A DNA stretch of 44,265 nucleotides from Methylobacterium indicum (GCF_001043895.1 NZ_JTHF01000034.1:1-44265); one strand, 5' to 3'. Shown: positions 25,848-34,305, counted from the stretch's first letter. The notes: generated by a model not told the origin, from the sequence alone. Numbers and translations: made by a program.

Positions 25848-26591
25848 TCAGCGCTCCCACACCATCCCGGCGAGACGCGGATCGTCGAAGGTCTCCTGGG
25901 CAAAGGCGAGCCGCAGAGGCGGAAACTCCCGGATCGCGCGGATCCCCGCCGATCCGGGATGGATGCGCCAGGTCTGCCGGTCGACGATGCGGTTCTTTGC
26001 GAAGGCCTTGCAGGTCAGGAGCGCCAGATTGGTGCCCCTGCCCGGATCACGCACCGATGCGTAGCGGATCGCCGCCACGCCGTCGGCCCGCGCCGCATCG
26101 GCAAGGGTCTGGCACGGACCGTACTCGGTCGGATGGCCCCAGATCTCCGCCTGCTCGGCATAGGGCATGGTGGTGAGGTCGATCGCCCGGTCGACCGCGA
26201 AGCGCGCCGAGAAGGCCGTGTACTCGGCCGGGTTCTCGGGCCAGGGCGTCCCGGGCGATTCGGCGAAGAACAGCAGGCGGTAGAACGCCACTTCCGCGAC
26301 GGCGGTCTCGACGGCTTCGGCCGCGTAGTACACGCCCTCCACCTGATTGGCACGCCGGAAACGCGAACCATGCGGGTACGGGCGATAGCGGAACGGCGCC
26401 GACAGGAGATAATCGAGTTCCCGGCATTCCACCGGCATCGGCGGCTTCGAGGCCTCGATCAGGTCTTCGAGGATCTGTTGCTCATCGAGCGTGTCCGTCA
26501 GCTTCATCGTCGCAATGACGTGCTGCGCCTCGACGAGGCGCCAGCAGGTTCCTGCGAGCGCCCGGGTCTCAAAGGACGGCACGCCGGGCAT
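25848..26591 (-). CDS. RES-domain toxin (NAD+ phosphorylase type)
   Basis: 247 residues. The RES fold residues are present: Arg in HGSRFRR (77-80), Tyr88/89, Glu100 in ETAVAEV and Ser179 in IRYASVRD. RES toxins of type II systems degrade cellular NAD+. The gene overlaps the end of the antitoxin gene by 23 bases and follows it, which is the usual order for Xre-RES pairs. Its length is normal, so it appears intact. Confidence 0.88.
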   Translation of the reverse strand: MPGVPSFETRALAGTCWRLVEAQHVIATMKLTDTLDEQQILEDLIEASKPPMPVECRELDYLLSAPFRYRPYPHGSRFRRANQVEGVYYAAEAVETAVAEVAFYRLLFFAESPGTPWPENPAEYTAFSARFAVDRAIDLTTMPYAEQAEIWGHPTEYGPCQTLADAARADGVAAIRYASVRDPGRGTNLALLTCKAFAKNRIVDRQTWRIHPGSAGIRAIREFPPLRLAFAQETFDDPRLAGMVWER

Positions 26592-26958
26592 CCAGGTAGA
26601 GGACGGTGCTCACCAGACCCTCGACGGTCTGGATCAGATCCAGGGGAACGGCGTGCAGCGCCGTGTTCTCGCCCTTGAGCCATGCCGATGCCACGGCCGC
26701 GTCGCCGCCGGTGACCGCGTCGAGCGAGCGGTAGAGGCGGATCAGCATCACGGCCAGTTCGAACGATTTGCCGTGCCGGTCCAGCAGGAATTCGCCTCGC
26801 GTCAGGCGCGAGACCGAGGCTTCCGAGAGACCGACGATGCCGGCGAGCGCCCGATTGGTGAGCCCGAGCGCAGCCGCGGCCCGTACCACGGCCTTGCTGA
26901 CGGTCTGGGTTTCGCGCTGCTCCCGGTCGAGTTGCGTGGCGGACTTGAGCATGGCCAT
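26569..26958 (-). CDS. Xre/MbcA/ParS-type antitoxin
   Basis: 129 residues from ATG 26958, with GGGAG upstream. The Xre-like N-terminal helix-turn-helix (NRALAGIVGLSEASVSRLTRG) is followed by the MbcA/ParS C-terminal toxin-binding domain (VMLIRLYRSLDAVTGGD, AWLKGENTAL). It should neutralise the RES toxin encoded next and repress the shared promoter. Confidence 0.88.
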   Translation of the reverse strand: MAMLKSATQLDREQRETQTVSKAVVRAAAALGLTNRALAGIVGLSEASVSRLTRGEFLLDRHGKSFELAVMLIRLYRSLDAVTGGDAAVASAWLKGENTALHAVPLDLIQTVEGLVSTVLYLDARRAVL

Positions 26959-26995
26959 GTCCTTTCTCCCAGGAAGATATAGGGTATAAAAATTT
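26959..26995 (-). promoter_or_regulatory. Antitoxin promoter/operator
   Basis: A short AT-rich patch upstream of the antitoxin start contains TATA-N3-TATA dyad symmetry at 26978-26988 on a TATAGGGTATA core, overlapping possible -10 boxes. Autoregulation by the antitoxin is typical. No clear -35 box. Confidence 0.35.
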
Positions 26996-27010
26996 CCAGG
27001 GAAAGGGTGG

Positions 27011-27664
27011 CTACCCCGCCTTCGGCCGTGGCCCGTAGGACTTGAACCGCTCCATCGCCTCCGCCACCTCGGCCTCGCTGAGGATGTGCGGCCGTCCGAC
27101 CTGGAGCGCCACGGCGTATTGCCGGCACAGGGTTTCCAGTTCCACGGCGAGCCACAGGGCCTTGGCCAGATTCGGCCCGGTGGCGATCATGCCGTGATTG
27201 GCGAGGAGGCAGCAGGTGCGGTCCTGAAGCGCCTCCAGCGCCCGCTGCGACAGCTCCTCGGTGCCGAACAGGGCGTAGCCGCCGCAGCGCACGGTCGGCC
27301 CGCCGGCGGCGGCGATCATGTAATGGGCCGCCGGGATGTCCTTGCGGCACATCGCGAAGGCGGTGCAGTAGGTCGGGTGGGCGTGGACGATCGCGTGGAC
27401 GTCGGGGCGGGCCCGCAGGATGTCGCGGTGGAAGCGCCATTCGGAGGAGGGCGCGAGGGCATGGTCGGCCCGGCCGTCCATCGTCATCGGCACGATGTCG
27501 TCGGGCGTCATCTCCTCGTAGGGCAGGCCCGACGGGGTGATGAGCAGGCCGTCGCCGAACCGCGCCGAGACGTTGCCGGCGGTGCCCTGGTTCAGGCCCT
27601 GGTCGGCCATGCTGCGGCAGGTCGCGACGATGCCGGCACGCAAGCTCGCTTCGGTCTCAGCCAT
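27011..27664 (-). CDS. Class II aldolase/adducin family protein
   Basis: 217 residues, like fuculose-1-phosphate aldolases. Visible are NQGTAGNVSAR (phosphate-binding loop), ITPSGLPYEEM, SSEWRFH (catalytic Glu region), VHAHP (Zn ligands) and ANHG (third Zn His). These enzymes cleave sugar phosphates or decarboxylate related compounds in the cytoplasm. Its start overlaps the stop of the transporter gene by 8 bases, so it is the last gene of a four-gene operon. Confidence 0.88.
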   Translation of the reverse strand: MAETEASLRAGIVATCRSMADQGLNQGTAGNVSARFGDGLLITPSGLPYEEMTPDDIVPMTMDGRADHALAPSSEWRFHRDILRARPDVHAIVHAHPTYCTAFAMCRKDIPAAHYMIAAAGGPTVRCGGYALFGTEELSQRALEALQDRTCCLLANHGMIATGPNLAKALWLAVELETLCRQYAVALQVGRPHILSEAEVAEAMERFKSYGPRPKAG

Positions 27665-28988
27665 TCCCCGTCTCCTGCGGCTCCCTCCCGTCAGCCATAG
27701 AATCTTGCCGGCGCCCGAGCCAGAGGCCGTTGACGAGCCAGGCGAGGGACAGGGGCACCGCCACGACCGAGAGCGCGGTGGCGCTCAGGCCGAGCCAGGC
27801 CACGAGGGTATAGGACCAGGCGCCGACCTGGTCGCCGAGGCGGTAGACCACCGTGTCGATGAAGGCCTTGGCCTTGTAGCGGTCCTCCCGCGGCAGCACC
27901 GTGAACAAAACCTCGCGCACCGGCCGGGCGATGGCGAAGTTGCCGGCCCGGCGCAGCACCCCGAACACCACCACGCTGGCGATGGTGGGCGCGACCGCGA
28001 GCAGCCCGAAGCCCAGCGCGCTGACGAGGGGCAGGATCGCCAGGGTGAGCCCGACGCCGAGCCGCTTCACGATGCGCCCGGTGAGGAAGAGCTGGATGCC
28101 GAGCGTCAGCACGTTCACCGCGAGGTCGACGCTGGCGAAGAACGCCGTCTGCGCGCCGCGATCCGGGAAGCTGCGCTTCGCGATGCCGGCCTGCTCGAAG
28201 TAGAGGAAGGTCGAGGTGATCGAGAACAGGAGCAGGAACAGGCAGATGCCGAGCAGGTAGGGCGAGGCGAGGACCCGGCTGATGCCGGCGAACGGGCTGC
28301 CGCCGATGGCTTGCGTCGCCGCCCCCGGCTCGCGCGACAGGGCATCCGAGATCCGCGACAGGCCCCGCATGCTGAAGACCGCCACTTCGAGGAGCACCGC
28401 TGCCGCAAGCAGCAGGCAGGGGATGGGAACGTCGCGCGCCAGCACCGCGGTGACGGCCGAGCCCGTGATGGCCCCGAGCGTGGCGCCCGCCGCGATGAAG
28501 CCGAACAGCCGCTTGCCCTGCTCGGTGTCGAACACGTCGACGATCGTCGCCCAGAAGATCGAGACCACGAACAGGTTGAAGATCGACAGCCAGACGAAGA
28601 ACACCCGGCCGATCCACACCGCCTCCTCGGGCCCGCTGCGATACAGCACCACCGCGAAGACCAGGATGTTGGCGGCAAAGAAGCGGTAGGTGATCGGGAT
28701 GAAGCGGGAGCGCGGCAGCTTGCGCACCAGCCAGCCGAACGGCACGTTGAGCACCAGCATGCCGACGAGGGTCGCGGTGAACAGCCAGGGCAGGTTCTCG
28801 AGCCCGCCGGCCAGCCCCATCTGGTCGCGGATCGGCCGCATCACGTAGTAGGACGAGAGCAGGGCGAAGATGTAGAGCCAGGCCCAGCCGAGAGCCGGCA
28901 CCTCCTCCGGCCGCACATCGGTGAGGCGCCGGAGCCAGGCCGGCACCTTGAGGCCGGCCTGCGCCGCCTGCGCGGTATCAGGCGTCAT
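27657..28988 (-). CDS. Tlc-like NTP/NDP exchange transporter family membrane protein
   Basis: 443 residues from ATG 28988; the longer open frame upstream is a shadow of the next gene. About 12 membrane helices. The N-terminal segment (FALLSSYYVMRPIRDQMG) and the AAGATLGAITGSA region are like the ATP/ADP-translocase (Tlc)-type proteins that occur in many free-living bacteria with unknown substrates. The protein might move nucleotides or cofactors, but that is family-level inference. The start overlaps the stop of the upstream Rossmann gene by ATGA. Confidence 0.78.
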   Translation of the reverse strand: MTPDTAQAAQAGLKVPAWLRRLTDVRPEEVPALGWAWLYIFALLSSYYVMRPIRDQMGLAGGLENLPWLFTATLVGMLVLNVPFGWLVRKLPRSRFIPITYRFFAANILVFAVVLYRSGPEEAVWIGRVFFVWLSIFNLFVVSIFWATIVDVFDTEQGKRLFGFIAAGATLGAITGSAVTAVLARDVPIPCLLLAAAVLLEVAVFSMRGLSRISDALSREPGAATQAIGGSPFAGISRVLASPYLLGICLFLLLFSITSTFLYFEQAGIAKRSFPDRGAQTAFFASVDLAVNVLTLGIQLFLTGRIVKRLGVGLTLAILPLVSALGFGLLAVAPTIASVVVFGVLRRAGNFAIARPVREVLFTVLPREDRYKAKAFIDTVVYRLGDQVGAWSYTLVAWLGLSATALSVVAVPLSLAWLVNGLWLGRRQDSMADGREPQETGNG

Positions 28989-29713
28989 TCGGCGATCCCG
29001 AAGGCCTTGCGCGCCTCGGGCCCGGTGGCGTCCCGCTGGAAGCCCGGGCTGCCCATCTGGAATTTTTTGGCCGCGTCGAGGCCGCCGACCACCACCGGCT
29101 CGAAGCCGGCATCGCGCACGAGGGTCGACGCAACGCTCAGCGCCTGCTTGTCGTCGCCCGCGATCGGCACCGCCATCGGCGCGCCGCTGCGATGGGCGTT
29201 CTGGGCGAAGAGCCGGTAATTCGCGGCGTTGAAGGCCCGCACCAGCCGGGCGCCCGGAAGATACTTGGCCGAGGTGGCGCCGATGCCGGCGCTCTCGGCC
29301 TCCGCCGCGAGGTCGCCGTCTCGGGCCTTGGTGGCGTTGCCGGCATCCAGCACGACCTTGCCCTTCAGGGCCGCGCCGTAGGTCTTGCCCAGCTCCGGAT
29401 AGGCCTTGTACGGCACCGCGATCAGCACCGCGTCGCCGAAGGCGAGGGCCTGCTCGACGGTGCCGGCCTTGGCGAGCGGCCCGAGCTTTTCCACCAGCGG
29501 CTTCAGGTCCTCCGGATGGCGAGAGGCGAACATCACCGGATGGCCGGCCTTGACCCACAGGCCGCCGATGGTCCCGCCGATATTGCCGCCGCCGATCACC
29601 GCGATCGGGGTCTTGGCGTCTTGGGTCTTGGCCTCCTGCGCGAGAGCGGGGGTAGCCGTCGACACCAGGGCGAGCGCCCCGGCGAGCAGCAGCGTGCGGC
29701 GATCACAGGCCAT
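28985..29713 (-). CDS. Exported NADP-binding Rossmann protein (F420:NADP oxidoreductase-like)
   Basis: 242 residues. Residues 1-25 form an export signal with twin arginines (CDRRTLLLAG, ending ALAQ). They are followed by a dinucleotide loop IAVIGGGNIGG (37-47) and the pattern of NADPH-dependent F420 reductase relatives (FASRHPEDL, AVPYKAYPELG, VRAFNAANYRLF). Such enzymes are normally cytoplasmic, so the signal is unusual. It overlaps the aldo/keto reductase gene by 11 bases and the transporter by 4. Confidence 0.82.
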   Translation of the reverse strand: MACDRRTLLLAGALALVSTATPALAQEAKTQDAKTPIAVIGGGNIGGTIGGLWVKAGHPVMFASRHPEDLKPLVEKLGPLAKAGTVEQALAFGDAVLIAVPYKAYPELGKTYGAALKGKVVLDAGNATKARDGDLAAEAESAGIGATSAKYLPGARLVRAFNAANYRLFAQNAHRSGAPMAVPIAGDDKQALSVASTLVRDAGFEPVVVGGLDAAKKFQMGSPGFQRDATGPEARKAFGIAE

Positions 29714-30623
29714 CGATGAACTCCTCCATCTTGCGGCGTTGGGCGGCGTCCGGCAGGCGACCGCGGGCGGCGCCGAGATTGTCCTCGGCGTAGCGGACCT
29801 GCGCCGTGCCCGGCACCGGGCAGGTCACCGCCTCGTGCGACAGGACGTATTTGAGAAAGAATTGCGGCCAGGTCTTGCAGTCGAACTCGGCGGCGAAGGG
29901 CGGCAGGTCGCGGCCGCGGACCAGGGTGAACAGCCGCTCGCGCCCGAACGGCACGTTGACCATGACGGCGATGCCGCGCTCCTTCGCCAAGGGCAGGATG
30001 CGCTCGGCCGCCTTGCGGGCATCGACCGCGTAATTGACCTGGATCACGTCGAGTTTTTCGGCCTTCATCAGCGCTTCGAGGTCGCCGTACTGCCCCTCGG
30101 CCCAGGTCGTGGCGCCGAGATAGCGGATGCGCTGCTTGTCCTTGAGTTCGCGCAGGAGCGGCAGCTGCGCCTGCGGGTCGATCAGGTTGTGGATTGCGAT
30201 CAGGTCGATCCGGTCGGTGCCCAGCCGGCGGAACGATTGCGCGATCTGCGCCTCTCCCGCCTCGCGCCCCCGTGCGGCCACCTTGCTGCACAGGAAGACC
30301 TTTTCGCGAAGTCCGGTCTCCTTGAGGATCCGGCCCAGCACCTCCTCGGCCCGGCCGTAATCGGGCGCGGTGTCGATCACCGTGCCGCCGAGGCTCGCGA
30401 ACTTCGCCACCGTCTCGCGCAGCGGCGCGACCGCGTCGGAATCCGGCGCCACGTCGTAGCGCCGCGAGGTGCCGATGCCGATCGCCGGTACGGTCTCGCC
30501 GGTCGAGGGGATCGGGCGGCGGATCAGGCCGTCCCCTTGTGCCAGGAGCCGGCCGGGGAGGAGCCCGGCTGCCAGGGAACCGGCGAAGGAGCCGGCCAGC
30601 ACGGCGCGGCGGTGGAGCTTCAT
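29703..30623 (-). CDS. Exported aldo/keto reductase
   Basis: 306 residues. A probable Tat signal (LHRRAVLAGSFAGSLAAG, ending LLAQ) precedes a TIM-barrel aldo/keto reductase with the full tetrad Asp84, Tyr89, Lys114 and His145 (IAIHNL). It is the first gene of the operon, preceded by GAGGAG. NAD(P)H-dependent reduction in the periplasm would need cofactor bound before export, which the Tat route permits. The substrate is unknown. Confidence 0.86.
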   Translation of the reverse strand: MKLHRRAVLAGSFAGSLAAGLLPGRLLAQGDGLIRRPIPSTGETVPAIGIGTSRRYDVAPDSDAVAPLRETVAKFASLGGTVIDTAPDYGRAEEVLGRILKETGLREKVFLCSKVAARGREAGEAQIAQSFRRLGTDRIDLIAIHNLIDPQAQLPLLRELKDKQRIRYLGATTWAEGQYGDLEALMKAEKLDVIQVNYAVDARKAAERILPLAKERGIAVMVNVPFGRERLFTLVRGRDLPPFAAEFDCKTWPQFFLKYVLSHEAVTCPVPGTAQVRYAEDNLGAARGRLPDAAQRRKMEEFIDGL

Positions 30624-30714
30624 GCGGCGTCTCCTCGGTCGACCTGCCCGGCACGAGCTAGGGCATCGACCGTGCTACGCCATGCCCGCCCCGGACACGA
30701 CCGCTTGAGGTCAC

Positions 30715-31377
30715 TCAGGTCAGGGGGGCGATGAAGACGTCGACGCGCCGGTTGAGGCGGCGCGTCGCCTCCGCGCTGTCGACCCGCACCGGCTCGGTCG
30801 CCCCCTTGCCCTCCCGCCGGATTCGACTCGCGGCGACGCCGCGCTGTGCCAGGAAGCCGGCGACGGCGGCGGCCCGCTGTCCCGACAGGCCGGCCGGCTC
30901 CTCGGCCGAGCTGTGGCCGATCACGTCGACGCGGTTGCGCTGAAAGCGTGCCAGGATCAGGCCCACCGCCCGCAGCTTGCGCGCCGCCTCGGGGCTCGGG
31001 GCGGCACTGTTCTGCGCGAAGCGGATGCCGTCGCCGATCTCCAGAACCACGTTCAACCCCCGCGGCGTCGCCTTGACGCCGACGGCCTCGAACTCCTTGA
31101 GCAGGCCGGCCTCGAACCGGTCCATGGCGAAGCCCGCAAGAACGCCGTTGAGCCCGACCGTCACGGCCCCGTTGACGGCCTCCTGCGCGACGTTGCGCCC
31201 GTTCGTCACCGCGCCCAAGGCCCCGAGCGCCGCCCCGGTCGCCGCGCCGGTCAGCCCCTGGGTCACGGTGTTCGGCACCTTGTCCTGTCGGGTGGCGGGG
31301 TCCTTCGTCATGCAGCCCGTGCCGGTGAGGCCGAGGAGGAGGGCGGCCGTGGCGTTGCGCAGGGCGGGCGGGAGCAT
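30715..31377 (-). CDS. OmpA-domain lipoprotein with glycine-zipper segment
   Basis: 220 residues from ATG 31377 (AAGGAT upstream). A lipoprotein-like signal ends at Cys22 (LTGTGC; position -3 is not the usual Leu). A glycine-zipper-like stretch (LTGAATGAALGALGAV, 42-57) precedes a C-terminal OmpA peptidoglycan-binding domain. LSGQRA with Arg168 and RRLNRRVDVF are present, but the usual GHTD is GHSS (154-157), so the Asp that contacts peptidoglycan is missing. Last gene of the envelope operon; probably outer membrane. Confidence 0.8.
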   Translation of the reverse strand: MLPPALRNATAALLLGLTGTGCMTKDPATRQDKVPNTVTQGLTGAATGAALGALGAVTNGRNVAQEAVNGAVTVGLNGVLAGFAMDRFEAGLLKEFEAVGVKATPRGLNVVLEIGDGIRFAQNSAAPSPEAARKLRAVGLILARFQRNRVDVIGHSSAEEPAGLSGQRAAAVAGFLAQRGVAASRIRREGKGATEPVRVDSAEATRRLNRRVDVFIAPLT

Positions 31378-31412
31378 GGTGTGGGATCCTTGTGGTGGGA
31401 GAGCCGAGGGCG

Positions 31413-32150
31413 TCAGCGGGGGCAGGCCCCGTCGGTGAGATGTCCGAGTTGTGAGAATGACGGATCGGAGAAGACCGCGGGGGCCTCGGGGCAGACCTTG
31501 GCGCGCCAGGCGCCACGGGCGTTGTTGGCCTCGGGACCTGCGAGGCCGGCGAGCCATGAATAGGACTCGGCATAGCAGCGGCGCAGGCGCAGCTGATCGG
31601 AAATGTCCCGACGCTTATCGAGGGGGAGTGATTGACCGAGGCCGATCGGGCAGGTGATGTCTCTCGTCACGATGCGCCCTGCCGAGAGCGCAATATTGGT
31701 GCAGAGATACTCCGACGCCGCGCAGGAAAATTCCGACACGCAAGATTCCAAATTTTCGTAAAATCCGCCGTCGCTATTGAAAGCGCGGCATGCATTTTTG
31801 GGATTATTATTATCTTCTATTTTTGCTTCTTCATTTTTATTATATTCACTACCAATTTTGTTTTTGTGGGAATATATCTCTTCTCTGGCCGTTTGTTTAA
31901 TTTTTTCTTGCTTCGGTATCTTCTCTGATTCTGATTTGATCATCGAATATGATATGATTAAACTAGCGGAGAATATTGATAATATAAATATAACGAATTT
32001 TATGTTGCTGACCGCTTTTTCTGATTGTTTATTTTCCTTCCATTTTTGGATAGATCCGTTGTAGTCGACAAAAAATTTGAAAACTCCAAATATAAAGCTC
32101 GCGATCCCAGCCGCTGCTGGGATCGCAGACAGAAGGAAGCCGTAGTCCAT
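31413..32150 (-). CDS. Two-helix membrane protein with AT-rich core, unknown function
   Basis: 245 residues. TM helices are near residues 3-27 and 50-71, then a charged Lys/Asn/Glu-rich linker, then a Cys-containing domain (about 120-245, with at least seven Cys) that is probably periplasmic. The DNA for residues about 18-135 is very AT-rich (roughly 31745-32100) and uses AAT/AAA/ATA codons, while both ends are GC-rich. The start overlaps the upstream lipoprotein stop (TGATG). I recognise no family. Confidence 0.75.
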   Translation of the reverse strand: MDYGFLLSAIPAAAGIASFIFGVFKFFVDYNGSIQKWKENKQSEKAVSNIKFVIFILSIFSASLIISYSMIKSESEKIPKQEKIKQTAREEIYSHKNKIGSEYNKNEEAKIEDNNNPKNACRAFNSDGGFYENLESCVSEFSCAASEYLCTNIALSAGRIVTRDITCPIGLGQSLPLDKRRDISDQLRLRRCYAESYSWLAGLAGPEANNARGAWRAKVCPEAPAVFSDPSFSQLGHLTDGACPR

Positions 32151-32719
32151 CAGGAGCAGGCCTCACCCGTCAGCTCCGGAAAGTCCCGCCTTATCCGACA
32201 ACGGATGTCCCGGGTGGCCCGACCGAGCCGGTCGCGATCGGTCACCACGGCATCGCGCTGGTTGGCGAGAGAGCAGGTCGGGACTGCGTGCGGGATCCAG
32301 GCCGCAACCTGGCGGTTGGCGGCGCGGATTCGGGCGAGGACCGTGCGAGCCTGGACGCGGCAGCTCGCCTGCTCGGCCGAGCCGAGCCGGTCGAGGCGGG
32401 CGGCGATGTCCTGCTCCATCGTCGTGCCGGTGTAGTAGCGCGCGGCGGCGAGGTCGCAGGCATCGACGTGGGTGACGACGTCGAACCAGCCGGAGACCAC
32501 GACCTGGGCCGCCTCGGCCTCGGGCCCCCGGCAGGCCTCGAACAGGGCGGTCCCGGCGGAGGCCCGCGCCGCAGGCGTGAAGGTCGCGCCGAGGTCTTCC
32601 GGGCGGATCGGTGCCGGTGCGCTGGTGGCGGTGCAACCGGCAAGCCCCAGCAGAGCGGGCGCCAGGAGGCGCAGGATGCCGGGCGGATGCCGCCTGGGGA
32701 CCGTCGGGGGAGCCGTCAT
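32150..32719 (-). CDS. Lipoprotein of unknown function
   Basis: 189 residues from ATG 32719; the longer frame upstream is a shadow. Signal with a good lipobox, LLGLAGC, lipidated at Cys29. The mature part is helical with four further Cys (in EACRG, DACDL, SCRVQ and TCSLA) and a final ACS. Its start overlaps the stop of the upstream gene by ATGA. Its C-terminal helices resemble the end of the next protein loosely (DI, RL, R, C spacing), which I do not regard as proven. Confidence 0.75.
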   Translation of the reverse strand: MTAPPTVPRRHPPGILRLLAPALLGLAGCTATSAPAPIRPEDLGATFTPAARASAGTALFEACRGPEAEAAQVVVSGWFDVVTHVDACDLAAARYYTGTTMEQDIAARLDRLGSAEQASCRVQARTVLARIRAANRQVAAWIPHAVPTCSLANQRDAVVTDRDRLGRATRDIRCRIRRDFPELTGEACS

Positions 32720-33720
32720 GGCCACACCCGCGCGAGGCCGGCGGCCTGAGCGAGGATCCGCGGCACCGCCAGCGCGGGGTCGGCCGGATCGTAGCTGCGG
32801 ACCTGCAGCCGGCGCTTGGGATCGAACAGCAGCATCGCGTCGGCCTCGGGCCGGATGCGCGCCCGGCAGCGCGCCGCGCCGTCCTCCTCCGCCTTGTCGC
32901 GCCGGGGTGTTTCGCCTGCGTCCTGCCCGGATGCCTGCGCCGCCAGACACTCGTCCAGCCGCTTCTGCGAATCGTCGAGAACGAACAGGAGTGGCCCCTC
33001 GCCGCCTGCCGCGGCACGGCGAACGGCCGTACGGTCGCCCTCACGCAGGGTCGCCAGATCGACGTAGAGCGCGAGGCGCGGTCGCGGCGGCCGCGGCGTC
33101 GGCACGAGCCCCCGTTCGAGGAGGGCATCGGCCCGGGGCAGCGGCAGCGCGAACTCGGCCCGCGACCAGGCCAGGCTCTTGGCGCGACCGTCCGCCCAGA
33201 GGTCGTAGGCCAGCACCGTTCTGCTGCCGTCGATCCACTGGCCGACGAGGTCTCCCGTCGAGCGCGGCGCGACCGGCTGAAGGGCTCGTTCGGCGCTGCG
33301 AGCGACCAGGGGAGCGACGTAGCGGCGCCAGACCGCGGCGGTGAGAGCGGGAATGCCGTTCTCGACGCCTTTGCCGGCTTCGGCTTGCCGGATCGCATCG
33401 AGGGAGCGGAATACGCCGACGAGAAGGTTGGCCTCGGCCAGGCCGATGCCGCCGCCCTCTGCGTCACCTCTGGCGACCTCGTCGAGGGCCGCCGTCACCG
33501 CCTCACGCTGGGCGAGTGCATTCCGGCGCTCGGGTGACGCAGCGTCGGCGTAGGCGCGCCGCAAGGCCGTCGCCAGCGGGGCTTCGCGGCGGGGGCTCGA
33601 CACCGCCTCGGCGAGCGACCGGTCGATGGCCAGCAGCTCCGCCGCCATGCAGGGCCGGACCGCGAGGCTGGCCGTCATGATGCCGTAGCCGATGAGCTGG
33701 ATCAGATGGCCTGTTCGCAT
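32716..33720 (-). CDS. Secreted protein of unknown function (334 aa)
   Basis: The N-terminus (LIQLIGYGIMTASLAV, then CMAAE) looks like a Sec signal cleaved near residue 26. The mature protein has Ala/Arg-rich helices, then a possible alpha/beta part (LALYVDLATLREGDRTAV and GPLLFVLDDSQKRLDECL). No catalytic motif is recognisable. It starts 9 bases after the stop of the gene at 33730 and overlaps the lipoprotein gene. Function unknown; it belongs to the six-gene envelope operon. Confidence 0.7.
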   Translation of the reverse strand: MRTGHLIQLIGYGIMTASLAVRPCMAAELLAIDRSLAEAVSSPRREAPLATALRRAYADAASPERRNALAQREAVTAALDEVARGDAEGGGIGLAEANLLVGVFRSLDAIRQAEAGKGVENGIPALTAAVWRRYVAPLVARSAERALQPVAPRSTGDLVGQWIDGSRTVLAYDLWADGRAKSLAWSRAEFALPLPRADALLERGLVPTPRPPRPRLALYVDLATLREGDRTAVRRAAAGGEGPLLFVLDDSQKRLDECLAAQASGQDAGETPRRDKAEEDGAARCRARIRPEADAMLLFDPKRRLQVRSYDPADPALAVPRILAQAAGLARVWP

Positions 33721-33729
33721 CGCTCGATC

Positions 33730-34305
33730 CTAGAATCGGGTATTCTTGAAGTTTTGAATCTGATCGCCCATTTCGCGGGTCGTTCGTCTGAGATTCTGCT
33801 CGGTTTGAAAGATGTTCTGCTCATTGCTGGTTCGGCCGCTCTCCACCTCGAGGCGGCCGCGCTCGGCTTTAATGAGGCTGACGTCACGCGAGATGGTCTC
33901 GGCCAAGGCGGAGAGCTTGCGGATCGATTCATCGAAGCCGGGCCTGTCGGCTTCGCAGCGTTGCACGGGCGGCATGAGGCGCGCTGCGAACGGGTTGTTG
34001 TCCCTCCGCATCGCCTCATATTCACGCCTGCGCTCGAAGCAGTTGGTTTCGTATGCTCTGAAGCTTTCGCGATATTCCGTCATATTATTGGTGATGATAT
34101 CGAAATATTCTACGATTGTTTTCGCGTCCCTCAGGCTGTCTTTGATCTTGCCGATCTCCGCCTTCAGCGTCGTCAACCGCTGTTCGATGAAGGCAGCTCG
34201 ATCGCTGAGCGGGGTGGGCTGAGCCATCGCCCCACCGCCCGCCATCGCGCCGAGCAGGGTTCCGACCACGAACAGACGGCACACCGTCCGGCGACAAAGA
34301 GACAT
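33730..34305 (-). CDS. Secreted coiled-coil protein of unknown function (191 aa)
   Basis: A Sec signal (RLFVVGTLLGAMAGGGAMA, cleaved near residue 28) is followed by two long helical stretches. LSDRAAFIEQRLTTLKAEIG comes early and RDVSLIKAERGRLEVESG late. Between them two Cys flank a short linker (ETNCFERRR, VQRCEAD). The DNA is less GC-rich than average here. The start overlaps the stop of the upstream gene by one base (TGATG). No family recognised. Confidence 0.72.
   Translation of the reverse strand: MSLCRRTVCRLFVVGTLLGAMAGGGAMAQPTPLSDRAAFIEQRLTTLKAEIGKIKDSLRDAKTIVEYFDIITNNMTEYRESFRAYETNCFERRREYEAMRRDNNPFAARLMPPVQRCEADRPGFDESIRKLSALAETISRDVSLIKAERGRLEVESGRTSNEQNIFQTEQNLRRTTREMGDQIQNFKNTRF

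Noticed and set aside
30624..30714. Shared CGAGCTAG words at about 30653 and 42872 as a promoter element
   Set aside because: Only eight bases agree, the flanks differ and no -35 can be placed consistently.
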